Shown: positions 34,418 through 43,040, counted from the stretch's first letter. The stretch is DNA of 45,743 nt from an uncultured Euryhalocaulis sp. (GCA_913055605.1 CAJXKJ010000024.1:1-45743); one strand, 5' to 3'. Notes: generated by a model from the sequence alone, not told the origin. Numbers and translations: made by a program.

Positions 34418-34954
34418 ATGAACCGCCTGCTCGCCATCATCCCCCTCGCTGTCGTGGTCATCGGCTGCGTCGTTCTGGCGACGTCGCTGTTCCGCCCGGA
34501 AGAGGCGCTACGCGACCCCGCCGTCGGCCGCGACTTCCCGCGTATCGAGCTGACGGAGGTCGGCGACCGCCCGCTGTTCAATCCGGCGGCCGAGGTCCCG
34601 GCGGGACCGGCGCTGGTCAATGTCTGGGCGTCCTGGTGCACGCCCTGCATCGCCGAGCACCCGATGCTGATGAGCCTGTCGGAGGACGGCGTGCCGATCT
34701 ATGGCGTCGACTGGAAAGAGCGGGCCGAGGGCGCGGGCGAGGCCTTCCTGGACCAGCGCGGCAGCCCCTTCGCCGCCGTCGGCGCCGATGACGGTCCCGC
34801 GGGCGTGGAGCTCGGCATCACCGGCGTGCCGGAAACCTTCGTGATCGACGCGGAGGGCCGCATCGTCGCCCGCTTCGCCGGCCCGCTGGACGTCACCACC
34901 GTGGCCAAGGTGATCCGCCCGGCGCTGGAACGCGCGAGCGAGACGGGCAGCTAA
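34418..34954 (+). CDS. CcmG/TlpA-like membrane-anchored thioredoxin
   Basis: A protein of 178 residues: one N-terminal membrane anchor (LLAIIPLAVVVIGCVVLATS), then a periplasmic thioredoxin fold with WASWCTPC active site, the cis-Pro segment GVPETFVID and GPL near the end. The pattern matches CcmG/DsbE, which reduces apocytochrome c or its chaperones in cytochrome c maturation. No other ccm gene is nearby, so a CcmG role is likely but unproved; a general TlpA-type reductase remains possible. It could receive electrons from the ScsB-like protein at 498-2648. Confidence 0.85.
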   Translation: MNRLLAIIPLAVVVIGCVVLATSLFRPEEALRDPAVGRDFPRIELTEVGDRPLFNPAAEVPAGPALVNVWASWCTPCIAEHPMLMSLSEDGVPIYGVDWKERAEGAGEAFLDQRGSPFAAVGADDGPAGVELGITGVPETFVIDAEGRIVARFAGPLDVTTVAKVIRPALERASETGS

Positions 34955-34982
34955 ATCTCTCCAGGACCTAACTGACGGATAT

Positions 34983-35002
34983 CCCCCGGAACGGCCCGGG
35001 GG
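34983..35002. terminator. GC hairpin after the TlpA-like gene
   Basis: CCCCCGG-aacggc-CCGGGGG forms a 7-bp stem 28 bases after the stop at 34954. No T-run follows, so termination efficiency is uncertain. It sits at the edge of the A/T-richer orphan gene. Confidence 0.4.
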
Positions 35003-35040
35003 CCGCTGTAGCCTTTGGGAGCAAACATGACCTAGAGAAT

Positions 35041-35928
35041 CTAATCGCGGCGATGTCTTCTTAGCACCTCCCCAACGGCTAGAACCTCATAGGATGTGTT
35101 GAGCCATGCAGCGGTGCCAGGATCGCGCCGTTGATGAACGCGCAACTGAGCCTCCAATGCGTCCCCCTGCCCCAAGCTAATGTCGTGGGCTTCAAGCCGA
35201 TCAAAAAAGTTTTGATCCAGAATAGGGGCAGAGATGCGAAACCCATCGTAAATGAATTCCCATTTCCGAGACGACCGCTCGAAGACAGCTTTGTGCACCA
35301 GTAGGCGTGCTTGCACATCTCGATGTCGCTTTTCTTCCTCCGGATTTGGATCAGAATTCTTCCTAACGGTCGGGAACAACGCGCGGGGAATCTCGATTAT
35401 CGGCTCATCATTGAGGTTTGCTCCGATTCCAAAAGACTCCACCCTTGGATCGGACTCTAATGCGTCCATTACCCTCACTACTTTGCGACGGACTATTGGG
35501 CTTCTATCGATACGATCGCGCTGATCGTATGCGCCTTTCGGGATAACGACCCCACCCCCATTGTACTCAACAATTACATAATCTTCGTCGACAATAATTA
35601 CTGGAGGCGCATCCTTATGGATTGCGTCCCAAAGAAATGACGCCAAAAGAGCGACCACAATGCTGCGAGCAGTTCTGGCGCTAAAGAGGTTTTTTAACTC
35701 GCGCTTGGAAGTCTTGAGCTTGGCCCGGAAGCTTCCCGGGCCGACAGCTTCTATAAATACTTCAATTGAATAGCCGGGATTAATCTCCGTATTTACCGCC
35801 TCAATCGCCTCGGCTACGGCGACCAAAGCGCTTCCAAATGTTTGAGCATCAACGTCGCGGGTGCGCCCTCCGAAGTGAAGGACGAAGCTTTCGTCATCCG
35901 CCAGACGCAAATCGAGTAGAGCCATCAC
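35041..35928 (-). CDS. Orphan protein of unknown function, A/T-richer DNA
   Basis: A protein of 295 residues. It begins MMALLDLRLADDESFVLHFG, with a purine-rich Shine-Dalgarno (GGGAGGGGG) just before the start at 35928. No family was recognised. The first 75 residues look like a mixed alpha/beta domain ending in the basic stretch FRAKLKTSKRELKN. One hydrophobic segment, SIVVALLASFLWDAI (about 89-103), may anchor it in the membrane. Strand-rich sequence follows (PPVIIVDEDYVIVEYNGGGV), then a region with PRVESFGIG and IIEIPRALFPTV, and a tail RISAPILDQNFFDRL to EVLRRHRRD. Its DNA is clearly poorer in G/C than all neighbours except the R-M island and uses codons such as ATA and TTA in the opposite pattern, suggesting recent transfer. 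It is a single-gene insert between tlpA-like and ispZ. Confidence 0.7.
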   Translation of the reverse strand: MMALLDLRLADDESFVLHFGGRTRDVDAQTFGSALVAVAEAIEAVNTEINPGYSIEVFIEAVGPGSFRAKLKTSKRELKNLFSARTARSIVVALLASFLWDAIHKDAPPVIIVDEDYVIVEYNGGGVVIPKGAYDQRDRIDRSPIVRRKVVRVMDALESDPRVESFGIGANLNDEPIIEIPRALFPTVRKNSDPNPEEEKRHRDVQARLLVHKAVFERSSRKWEFIYDGFRISAPILDQNFFDRLEAHDISLGQGDALEAQLRVHQRRDPGTAAWLNTSYEVLAVGEVLRRHRRD

Positions 35929-35969
35929 CCCCTCCCCCCGAAGGTAGGGCTAATATTACTGACTCTAGT

Positions 35970-36006
35970 CGCTCAGGCTTAGGTGACAATCTAACCTAAG
36001 TGAGCG
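35970..36006. terminator. Imperfect palindrome downstream of ispZ
   Basis: CGCTCAGGCTTAGGT pairs with ACCTAAGTGAGCG (two-base bulge) just past the ispZ stop at 36009 and 42 bases upstream of the orphan gene's start. It may terminate the ftsY-ispZ transcript or mark the boundary of the orphan insert. Confidence 0.4.
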
Positions 36007-36008
36007 TC

Positions 36009-36656
36009 TCACCGCGCCTTGGTCACCAGCCATTCCTGGTATTCCTCTTCGGTGCGGCCGGTCCATTTCATGGTGATCGGCGCGTTGGCCAGCGCGAAGA
36101 GGAAGGTGAGCGGCATCACGCCCCACAGCTTGAAATTGGCCCAGAACGCCTCGGGCGTGTTGCGCCACATGATCTCGTTCAGGATGGCGAGGAAGGCGAA
36201 CCAGCCGGCCCAGCGCCAGGCCAGCACGCGCCAGACCTGCTCGGGCAGTTCGAACACGCCGCTGAAGAACACCTTCCACACATTGTAGCCGGCCATCAGG
36301 GAGCCGGCGATCAGCACGGCGAAGGCGCCGTTGATGATGGTCGGCTTCACATAGGCGAAGATTTCGCTGTGCAGCCACAGCGTCAGCCCGCCGAACACCA
36401 TCACGATGCCGCCGGTCATCAACAGCAACGGCGGAATCCGTTTCTGGGTGAACCAGGCGATGGCCAGCGCGATCACCATGGCGACCATATAGGCGCCGGT
36501 GCCCCAGAAGATCGCCTCGTCCGGCGCCATGCGGCGCGCGACATTATAGGCGACCACGAACACCACGACCGGGCCGACATCGACCAGCAGCTTGGCGCCC
36601 TGCCCCGCCGTCTGGGTCTTGGTCGCTCCCGTCGGTTCCGGCGTGTCGTCGCTCAT
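36009..36656 (-). CDS. ispZ: Intracellular septation protein A family (YciB/IspZ)
   Basis: A protein of 215 residues with about 5-6 membrane helices: KLLVDVGPVVVFVVAYNVAR, AIFWGTGAYMVAMVIALAIA, then PLLLMTGGIVMVFGGLTLWL, with TIINGAFAVLIAGSLMAGYN and the conserved WRVLAWRWAGWFAFLAILNE. The C-terminal tail ends TGRTEEEYQEWLVTK. YciB family members are inner-membrane proteins linked to cell envelope and division. Its start overlaps the ftsY stop by 4 bases (ATGA), making mtaB-ftsY-ispZ one coupled unit. Confidence 0.9.
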   Translation of the reverse strand: MSDDTPEPTGATKTQTAGQGAKLLVDVGPVVVFVVAYNVARRMAPDEAIFWGTGAYMVAMVIALAIAWFTQKRIPPLLLMTGGIVMVFGGLTLWLHSEIFAYVKPTIINGAFAVLIAGSLMAGYNVWKVFFSGVFELPEQVWRVLAWRWAGWFAFLAILNEIMWRNTPEAFWANFKLWGVMPLTFLFALANAPITMKWTGRTEEEYQEWLVTKAR

Positions 36657-37597
36657 GCAGTCTCCTCCACGCCCGCCAGAGCCTTGGCGAACGCCTCTGC
36701 GTCGAAGGGCTGCAGGTCGTCCACGCCCTCGCCGACGCCGATGAAATGGATGGGCAGTTTGTGCTTCTCCGCCACGGCCAGCAACACGCCGCCCTTCGCC
36801 GTGCCGTCCAGCTTGGTCATGATCAGGCCGGTGACGCCCGCCGCCTGCAGGAAGGCGTCGGCCTGGGACAGCGCGTTCTGGCCGACCGTGGCGTCCAGAA
36901 CCAGCAGGACCTGATGCGGCGCTTCCGGGTTCTTCTTGCGAACCACGCGCACGATCTTTTCCAGCTCCGCCATCAGCTCGGCGCGGTTCTGCAGCCGCCC
37001 CGCCGTATCGGCCAGCAGCACGTCCGCCCCCTCGCGCTCGCACTGTTCATAGGCGTCGAAGATCAGGCCCGCGGCGTCCGCGCCGGTCTCGCGCGCGATC
37101 ACCGGGCTGTTGCTGCGCTCGCCCCAGACCTTGATCTGCTCGATCGCCGCGGCGCGGAACGTGTCGCCCGCCGCCAGCACGGCGGTCTTCCCCTCGGCGC
37201 GCAGCTTGGCGGCGATCTTGCCGAGCGTGGTGGTCTTGCCGGAGCCATTGACCCCGATGAACAGGATCACCTCCGGCTTCGCGCCGGTCAGTTTGAACGG
37301 CGCCTCGTATTGTTTCAGGCGCAGGGCGATCTGTTCGGCCAGCGCCTCGCGAATCTGCTTCGGCGTGGCGCTATAGGCGAAATATTTGCCGGAGATCGCC
37401 TCCACGATTTCCGCAGCTGCAGCCCCTCCCAGATCGTGGGCGATCAGCGCGTCTTCCAGATCCTCCAGCGTGCGCGAATCCAGCGGCTCGCCGGAAATGA
37501 TCGCGCCCAGATCGCTGGTCAGCCGCTCTGACGAGCGTTTCAGCCCGCGCGCGAACCGGCCGAACAGGCCCTCTTTTTCGGTCGGATCGGACGTCAC
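36653..37597 (-). CDS. ftsY: Signal recognition particle receptor FtsY
   Basis: A protein of 314 residues. FtsY docks SRP-bound ribosomes at the membrane and hydrolyses GTP with Ffh. After a helical N domain (SSERLTSDLGAIISGEPLDS) the G domain shows G1 GVNGSGKTTTLGKIA, DTFRAAAIEQIKVWG, G3 DTAGRLQNRAELM, G4 TKLDGTAKGG and FIGVGEGVDDLQPFD. The start is taken as GTG 37597, which overlaps the mtaB stop (GTGA). An acidic A domain is absent, common in alphaproteobacteria. Open frame continues upstream only inside mtaB. Confidence 0.95.
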   Translation of the reverse strand: MTSDPTEKEGLFGRFARGLKRSSERLTSDLGAIISGEPLDSRTLEDLEDALIAHDLGGAAAAEIVEAISGKYFAYSATPKQIREALAEQIALRLKQYEAPFKLTGAKPEVILFIGVNGSGKTTTLGKIAAKLRAEGKTAVLAAGDTFRAAAIEQIKVWGERSNSPVIARETGADAAGLIFDAYEQCEREGADVLLADTAGRLQNRAELMAELEKIVRVVRKKNPEAPHQVLLVLDATVGQNALSQADAFLQAAGVTGLIMTKLDGTAKGGVLLAVAEKHKLPIHFIGVGEGVDDLQPFDAEAFAKALAGVEETA

Positions 37598-38859
37598 GCC
37601 GTCAGCCGCGCATCCATGGTCCCGTCCGCCCCGGCGTGCAGGGTGGCCGATACGATCTGCCCCGGCGTCTGCGCATCGACGCGCGCCAGCGTGAAATCCC
37701 CGTCCCGGCCCCAGCCGGCCCGCTCCACCAGCAGCGCGGCGCGTGTCCCCTCGCGGCGGGCATTGTGGCGCGCCTCGGCCTCCGCCGCCGCCTCGCGCAG
37801 CGCCGCGGCGCGCGCTTTCACCAGAGCGCGGTCCAGCTGCGGCATGCGCGCGGCGGGCGTGCCCTCGCGCGGGCTGAACGGGAAGACATGGACGAAGCTG
37901 AGCCCGCAATCGGCGATCAGCGCCCGCGTATTCTCGAACATCGCGTCGGTTTCGGTCGGGAATCCGGCGATCATGTCCGCGCCGAAGGCGATGTCCGGCC
38001 GCGCCGCGCGCAGCCGCCCGGTCAGCGCCACCGCGTCCGCGCGGCTGTGCCGCCGCTTCATCCGCTTCAGGATCATGTCGTCCCCGGCCTGCAGCGACAG
38101 GTGCAGGTGCGGGGCGAGACGCGGTTCGCCCGCGATCAGATCGAACAGCTCGTCGTCGATCTCGACCGCATCGAGAGACGACAGGCGCAGTCGCTTCAGG
38201 TCCGGGCACGCCTCCAGAATGGCGGCGGCCAGCCGACCCAGTCTCGGCGCGCCGTCCAGGTCCTGGCCCCAACTGGTGATGTCGACGCCCGTCAGCACGA
38301 TTTCCGCATGGCCCGCCTCGGCCAGCGTGCGCGCCCGCGCCACCGCATCTGCCAGCGGGACGGAGCGGGAATTCCCGCGCCCATAGGGGATGATGCAGAA
38401 AGTGCAGCGATGGTCGCAGCCGGTCTGGACCTGAAGATGCGCCCGCGCCCGGCCGGCCGTTCCCTCCACATGCGCGCCGCGGGCGCGCGTGGCCTGCATG
38501 ATGTCGCCGACCTGCACGCGATCCGAATCCGGCGCGAACAGCGCCTTCCAGGCGTCCGCGGACAGTTTCTCGTCATTGCCCAGTACGCGCGCCACTTCCG
38601 GCATTGCGGCGAACATCTCCGGCTGGGTCTGGGCGGCGCATCCGGTGACGATGACCGGCGCGCCCGGATTGGCGCGCGCGGCGCGGCGCACGGCCTGGCG
38701 GGTCTGGCGCACCGCCTCGCCCGTCACGGCGCAGCTGTTTACGACGACAGCATCGGTCAGTCCGGCGGCCCGGGCGTGCGCCGTCATCACCTCGGATTCC
38801 CAGGCGTTCAGCCGGCATCCCAGGGTTTCGACGACCAGATTTTGCGCCCGCGCGTCCAT
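37594..38859 (-). CDS. mtaB: tRNA t6A37 methylthiotransferase MtaB
   Basis: A protein of 421 residues that converts t6A37 to ms2t6A37 in ANN-decoding tRNAs. It has the UPF0004 domain with three Cys (TLGCRLN, NSCAVT and GCAAQ), the radical-SAM cluster motif GCDHRCTFCIIPYGRG, LTGVDITSWG, HLHLSLQAGDD, MIAGFPTETDAMF and a C-terminal TRAM-like domain. It is the first gene of the mtaB-ftsY-ispZ unit, an order common in alphaproteobacteria, where dapF usually precedes it. Here dapF is replaced by the divergent malate synthase gene. Confidence 0.95.
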   Translation of the reverse strand: MDARAQNLVVETLGCRLNAWESEVMTAHARAAGLTDAVVVNSCAVTGEAVRQTRQAVRRAARANPGAPVIVTGCAAQTQPEMFAAMPEVARVLGNDEKLSADAWKALFAPDSDRVQVGDIMQATRARGAHVEGTAGRARAHLQVQTGCDHRCTFCIIPYGRGNSRSVPLADAVARARTLAEAGHAEIVLTGVDITSWGQDLDGAPRLGRLAAAILEACPDLKRLRLSSLDAVEIDDELFDLIAGEPRLAPHLHLSLQAGDDMILKRMKRRHSRADAVALTGRLRAARPDIAFGADMIAGFPTETDAMFENTRALIADCGLSFVHVFPFSPREGTPAARMPQLDRALVKARAAALREAAAEAEARHNARREGTRAALLVERAGWGRDGDFTLARVDAQTPGQIVSATLHAGADGTMDARLTA

Positions 38860-38977
38860 GGCGGCGCAAACTGGTCCCGGCCCCGGCCCCGGTCAAGCAA
38901 ATGGGCTGCTGCGGCCCGTGGTTCTGCGTATTTGACAGGACCGGCCCGTGTGCGGCTAATGCCCGCATTCCCGGGAT

Positions 38978-40573
38978 TTGACGAACACACAGGTGATCCG
39001 CGTGCTTGAATTGACTGTGCCCGCCGAGGGGCGCGCAAAGGAAGTCCTGACCCCCGAAGCGCTGGCGTTTATCGAAGAGCTGCACGACAAATTCGACGCC
39101 CGCCGTCGCGAGCTTCTGGCCGCGCGCGCCGCGCGCCAGGCCGAGTTCGACAAGGGCGCGCTTCCCGATTTCGTCGAGGAAACCAAGGACATCCGCGAGG
39201 GCGACTGGAAAGTCGCCGCCATTCCGGACGATCTGCTGGACCGGCGGGTGGAAATCACCGGCCCCGTCGACCGCAAGATGATCATCAACGCGCTGAATTC
39301 CGGCGCGAAGGTCTTCATGGCCGATTTCGAGGACGCCAGCGCCCCGCACTGGGAAAACATGATCGAGGGTCAGGTCAATTTCATCGACCTGTGGCAGAGC
39401 GATCTGTCGTTCGAAGACCCCAAGACCGGCAAGCAATACGCGCTGAACAAGGAGCGCGCGGTGCTGAAGATCCGCCCGCGCGGCTGGCATCTGCCCGAGG
39501 CGCACGTCCTGAAGGGCGGCGAGCCGATCTCCGGCTCCCTGTTCGATTTCGGCATGTACATGTTCCACAGCGGCCAGCCCTCGCTGGACGGCGGCTCCGG
39601 CCCGTATTTCTACCTGCCGAAGCTGGAGAGCCGGCACGAGGCCGCGCTCTGGAACGACGTCATCGACTATACGGAAGAGCGCCTGGGCCTGCCCAAGGGC
39701 TGCACCAAGGCGACGATCCTGATCGAGACCATCCCGGCGGCGTTCGAGATGGACGAGATCCTGTATGCGCTGAAGGCGCATATCGTCGGCCTGAACTGCG
39801 GCCGCTGGGACTATATTTTCAGCACCATCAAGCGCCTCGGAAAGAATGCCGACTTCCTGACCCCGGACCGCTCGGTCATGGTGATGGGCAGCGACTTCCT
39901 GGCCGCCTATTCCAAGCGCCTGATCCAGACCTGCCACCGCCGCGGCGCGCACGCCATGGGCGGCATGGCCGCGCAGATCCCGGTGAAGGGCGACGAGGCG
40001 GCGAACCTGGCGGCGTTCGACAAGGTCCGCGCCGACAAGGAGCGCGAGGCCTCCTGGGGCCATGACGGCACCTGGGTCGCGCACCCGGCCATGGTCTCCA
40101 CGGCGCTGGAGGTGTTCGACCGTCTGATGCCGCAGCCGAACCAGCACGACAAATCGCCGAGCGACGAGATCGCCGCCGCGGACCTGCTGAAAATGCACGA
40201 AGGCCCGCGCACCGAGGCCGGCCTGCGCGAGAACATCCGCGTCGGCGTGCAATATATCGAGGCTTGGCTCGCGGGCCGGGGCGCGGTGCCGCTCTATAAT
40301 CTGATGGAAGACGCCGCGACCGCCGAGATCAGCCGCGTGCAGATCTGGCAATGGCTGCATTTCAGCGCGGAGCTGGACGACGGCCGCAAGGTGGACGAGG
40401 ACCTGGTCCTGACCTGTCTCGACGACGAAATGGCCAAGCTGAAGAAGGACGGGGCCGATCGGCCCTATCTGGACCCGGCCATCGCGCTGTTCCGCGACAT
40501 GTCCCTGGCCGACGAATGCGCGGAGTTCCTGACCCTGCCGGCCTACGAATGGGTCGTGGCGAACGGCGGCTGA
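38978..40573 (+). CDS. aceB: Malate synthase A
   Basis: A protein of about 531 residues if translated from TTG 38978; GTG 38993 or GTG 39002 are alternatives, none with a strong Shine-Dalgarno. It condenses glyoxylate and acetyl-CoA to malate in the glyoxylate shunt. Seen are the Mg/glyoxylate site KVFMADFEDASAPHWEN, RPRGWHLPEAHV, the ILIETIPAAFEMDEIL strand, NCGRWDYIFSTIK, HAMGGMAAQIPVK and the catalytic Asp loop NLMEDAATAEISRVQIWQW. Length and motifs fit isoform A (not G). No isocitrate lyase is nearby. Its end has a strong terminator at 40601-40629. Confidence 0.94.
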   Translation: MTNTQVIRVLELTVPAEGRAKEVLTPEALAFIEELHDKFDARRRELLAARAARQAEFDKGALPDFVEETKDIREGDWKVAAIPDDLLDRRVEITGPVDRKMIINALNSGAKVFMADFEDASAPHWENMIEGQVNFIDLWQSDLSFEDPKTGKQYALNKERAVLKIRPRGWHLPEAHVLKGGEPISGSLFDFGMYMFHSGQPSLDGGSGPYFYLPKLESRHEAALWNDVIDYTEERLGLPKGCTKATILIETIPAAFEMDEILYALKAHIVGLNCGRWDYIFSTIKRLGKNADFLTPDRSVMVMGSDFLAAYSKRLIQTCHRRGAHAMGGMAAQIPVKGDEAANLAAFDKVRADKEREASWGHDGTWVAHPAMVSTALEVFDRLMPQPNQHDKSPSDEIAAADLLKMHEGPRTEAGLRENIRVGVQYIEAWLAGRGAVPLYNLMEDAATAEISRVQIWQWLHFSAELDDGRKVDEDLVLTCLDDEMAKLKKDGADRPYLDPAIALFRDMSLADECAEFLTLPAYEWVVANGG

Positions 40574-40600
40574 CGCCCGCGCACACGTGAACGGGAGAAG

Positions 40601-40629
40601 GGCGCGCCGGTCCCCGGCGCGCCTTTTTT
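40601..40629 (+). terminator. Intrinsic terminator of aceB
   Basis: A 10-bp perfect stem, GGCGCGCCGG-tcc-CCGGCGCGCC, is followed directly by TTTTTT (40624-40629), 27 bases after the aceB stop. A textbook Rho-independent terminator, also facing the GFA gene read the other way. Confidence 0.9.
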
Positions 40630-40652
40630 CGTTCCGCCGCCGGCCGGGGACT

Positions 40653-41066
40653 CTAGCTCGGCATTTCCTCGAATTGCGGCATGTCGAGCGGCTTGGCCCA
40701 GGCCGCGCGGCGCTTGATGAACATTTCCAGCCGCGGCGTGATCATCTCCGGATGATCCAGACTGCCCAGCTGGACGAAGACCAGGCCCGGGAAGCTTTCC
40801 AGATTGCTGGTATACAGCCGCGCGCCGCATTCGGTGCAGAAGTTCCGGTCCAGCCCCTTGCCGGAATCCGCGATGCTGTGGAACGTCTTCGGCGCGCCGC
40901 TGAGCAGGGTGAAATCGTCCTCCGGCACGCCGAACCATGTCGCCGCTTCGGCGCCCGAGGCTTTCTTGCAGTCGAGGCAATGGCAGACCGCGATGAAGTC
41001 GGGGTCCGTGTCGAATTCGAACGTCACCGCGCCGCAGGCGCATCTGGCGGTATATTTCTTGGTCAT
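40653..41066 (-). CDS. GFA/CENP-V-type zinc protein
   Basis: A protein of 137 residues of the glutathione-dependent formaldehyde-activating (GFA) family. Zinc-binding cysteines appear as RCACGAVTF, VCHCLDCKKASG and NFCTECGARLY, and the family strand LGSLDHPEM is present. Some members bind S-hydroxymethylglutathione, but most are of unknown substrate; no formaldehyde-oxidising genes are adjacent. It is convergent with aceB and separated from the next gene by about 130 bases with no clear feature. Confidence 0.9.
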   Translation of the reverse strand: MTKKYTARCACGAVTFEFDTDPDFIAVCHCLDCKKASGAEAATWFGVPEDDFTLLSGAPKTFHSIADSGKGLDRNFCTECGARLYTSNLESFPGLVFVQLGSLDHPEMITPRLEMFIKRRAAWAKPLDMPQFEEMPS

Positions 41067-41193
41067 GCCTGTACTCCTTCAAATGAGCACGTTCCGGCAC
41101 GTCCCTCCCGCGCGTTTCTGACCGTTTCTGGCGCGCAGGATTCCTATACGCCTCCCCTGTGACGGGAGGAATGCGCAGCCGCCGCTGTAAAGA

Positions 41194-42048
41194 TCAGGCC
41201 GGCCCCGTCGCCACAGGCGCATCGGCGCGACCGCCCCAGTCGGTCCAGGAGCCGTCATAGACCGCCGCGTCGTCCCGCCCCAGCACGGCCTGGGCCAGGG
41301 CCAGCGCGCTCGCCGCCACGCCCGACCCGCACGTCGTGACGGCCGGTTGCGCCGGATCCACCCCCGCCTCGGCGAAGGCCGCACGCAGCGCCTCCGGCGA
41401 TTTCAGCCGCCCGTCTGCATAGAGTTCGCTCATCGGCAGGCAGCGCGCGCCCGGCATATGGCCCCCGCGCAGGCCCGCGCGCGGCTCCGGCGCCTCGCCG
41501 CGGAAGCGGTCGCCGGGCCGGGCGTCCACGATCTGGGCCGCCGCCTGCCCCGTCACCACGTCCAGCACGCCTTCATAGTCGCGCACCAGTTCGGGGCGAT
41601 AGCGCGCCGTGAACGTCTCCGGCGCCGGGGTGCGAAACCCGCTCTCCACCGGGCAGCCCATGGCCTGCCACGCCGGCAGGCCGCCATCCAGAACCTGCAC
41701 CCGCTCCGCCCCGAACACGCGGAACGTCCACCACAGGCGCGGGGCCGACATCAGGCCGCCATCGTCATAGACCACGATATGGTCGGTCTCGCGGACGCCC
41801 ATCGCGCCCATGGCCGCGCCAAATTCCTGCGGCGAGGGCAGCATGTGCGGCAGGGCGGAGTCCGGGTCGCACACCACGTCCAGATCGAAGAATTGCGCGC
41901 CCGGAATATGCGCGGCCTCGCTGGAATCCCGCATATTCGGCCCGCCGAGCCGCCAGCTGGCGTCCAGGATTTTCAGGTCCGGCGCGTCCATCGCCGCGGC
42001 CAAATCCTCTGCGGAAATCAGCGGGGAAATCGGCGGGTTCGTCGTCAC
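41194..42048 (-). CDS. sseA: Thiosulfate/3-mercaptopyruvate sulfurtransferase (SseA-like)
   Basis: A protein of 284 residues with two rhodanese domains. The N-domain is inactive-type (ILDASWRLGG, HIPGAQFFDLD), and the C-domain holds the active-site loop TTCGSGVAAS, with the Cys in CGSGVA typical of 3-mercaptopyruvate rather than thiosulfate sulfurtransferases. Other signature pieces are VYDDGGLMSAPRLWW and AQIVDARPGDRFRG. The start is GTG 42048, overlapping the stop of the MTHFR-family gene by 4 bases (GTGA), so both are co-translated. Confidence 0.9.
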   Translation of the reverse strand: MTTNPPISPLISAEDLAAAMDAPDLKILDASWRLGGPNMRDSSEAAHIPGAQFFDLDVVCDPDSALPHMLPSPQEFGAAMGAMGVRETDHIVVYDDGGLMSAPRLWWTFRVFGAERVQVLDGGLPAWQAMGCPVESGFRTPAPETFTARYRPELVRDYEGVLDVVTGQAAAQIVDARPGDRFRGEAPEPRAGLRGGHMPGARCLPMSELYADGRLKSPEALRAAFAEAGVDPAQPAVTTCGSGVAASALALAQAVLGRDDAAVYDGSWTDWGGRADAPVATGPA

Positions 42049-42932
42049 TTTCGCAATTCCTCGATCACCAGCGGCGTCGCCGCCTCGTTCAGCGGGGCCA
42101 TGACATGGGCGCCCGCCACGCCCTCGATCTCCATCAGCTCGCGGATGACCTCCACCGCGATGGCGCGTCCCTCCGCCTTCGGATCGCTGGCGGCGTCCAG
42201 CCGGTCCACGAAGGCGTCCGGGATGATCGCGCCGAACAAATTGTCCTTGATCCAGCGCGCCGACCGGGCGCTGGCCAGCGGCGCGACGCCGATGATGAGT
42301 TTGATCCGGTCGGTCAGCCCGTGCTCGCGCAGGCGCGCGACATAGCGGCGCGCCACGCCGGTATCCATGCAGAACTGGGTCTGGGCGAACTGCGCGCCCG
42401 CCCCGGCCTTCGCCGCCAGCCCCTTGGGAACCCAGTCGTCCGGCGGGTCCTGGGGCAGGTCGGCGGCGCCGATGAACAGATCCGGCGGGCTGTCGATGGC
42501 GCGGCCGCTCGGCAGCTCGCCCCGGTCGCGCATCCGCGCGCTCATGGCGATCAGCTCGGTCGAGTCGACGTCGAACACGCCCTTGGCCTCTGGCTGGTCG
42601 CCCTTTTTCGGGTCGTCGCCGCGCAGGAACATGGCGTTGCGCACGCCCTGCGCCGCCGCGCCCAGCAGCAGGCCCTGCAGCGCGATCCGGTTGCGGTCGC
42701 GGCAGGTCAGCTGCAGCACCGGGTCCAGCCCCTCGCGCGCCATCAGCGCGGCGGCCGCCGCCACGTCCATCGTGGCCCGGGCGCTGGCCCCATCAGTGAC
42801 GTTCACCGCGTCGGCCAGCCCGATCAGCGGGCGCGCCTTCTCCAGAAGATGCTCCGGGTCCGCGGACAGCGGCGGGGTGATTTCGGCGGTCAGGGCGAAG
42901 CGCCCGTCGGCCAGCGTTTCCTTCAATCCCAT
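42045..42932 (-). CDS. Methylenetetrahydrofolate reductase family protein
   Basis: A protein of 295 residues, TIM barrel of the MTHFR family that reduces 5,10-methylene-THF to 5-methyl-THF with FAD. Visible are AEITPPLSADPEHL, NVTDGASARATMD, VLQLTCRDRNRIALQGLLLG, FLRGDDPKKGD, QTQFCMDTGVARRYV and IIGVAPLASARSARW. It belongs to a shorter subgroup than E. coli MetF-like proteins and differs enough that MetF function is not certain. It is coupled to the sulfurtransferase downstream, suggesting a link between one-carbon and sulfur amino-acid metabolism. Divergent from the EamA gene at 43041 across about 108 bases. Confidence 0.85.
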   Translation of the reverse strand: MGLKETLADGRFALTAEITPPLSADPEHLLEKARPLIGLADAVNVTDGASARATMDVAAAAALMAREGLDPVLQLTCRDRNRIALQGLLLGAAAQGVRNAMFLRGDDPKKGDQPEAKGVFDVDSTELIAMSARMRDRGELPSGRAIDSPPDLFIGAADLPQDPPDDWVPKGLAAKAGAGAQFAQTQFCMDTGVARRYVARLREHGLTDRIKLIIGVAPLASARSARWIKDNLFGAIIPDAFVDRLDAASDPKAEGRAIAVEVIRELMEIEGVAGAHVMAPLNEAATPLVIEELRK

Positions 42933-43040
42933 GGCGCGGGACCATAGGGGGGAACGCCCGTCCGCGCACCCCGGCCATGCGCCAGCCTGCATGACAGCGG
43001 ACATGACAGGGGCCGGCGCCGGCGTTACACCCGCGCTCCC

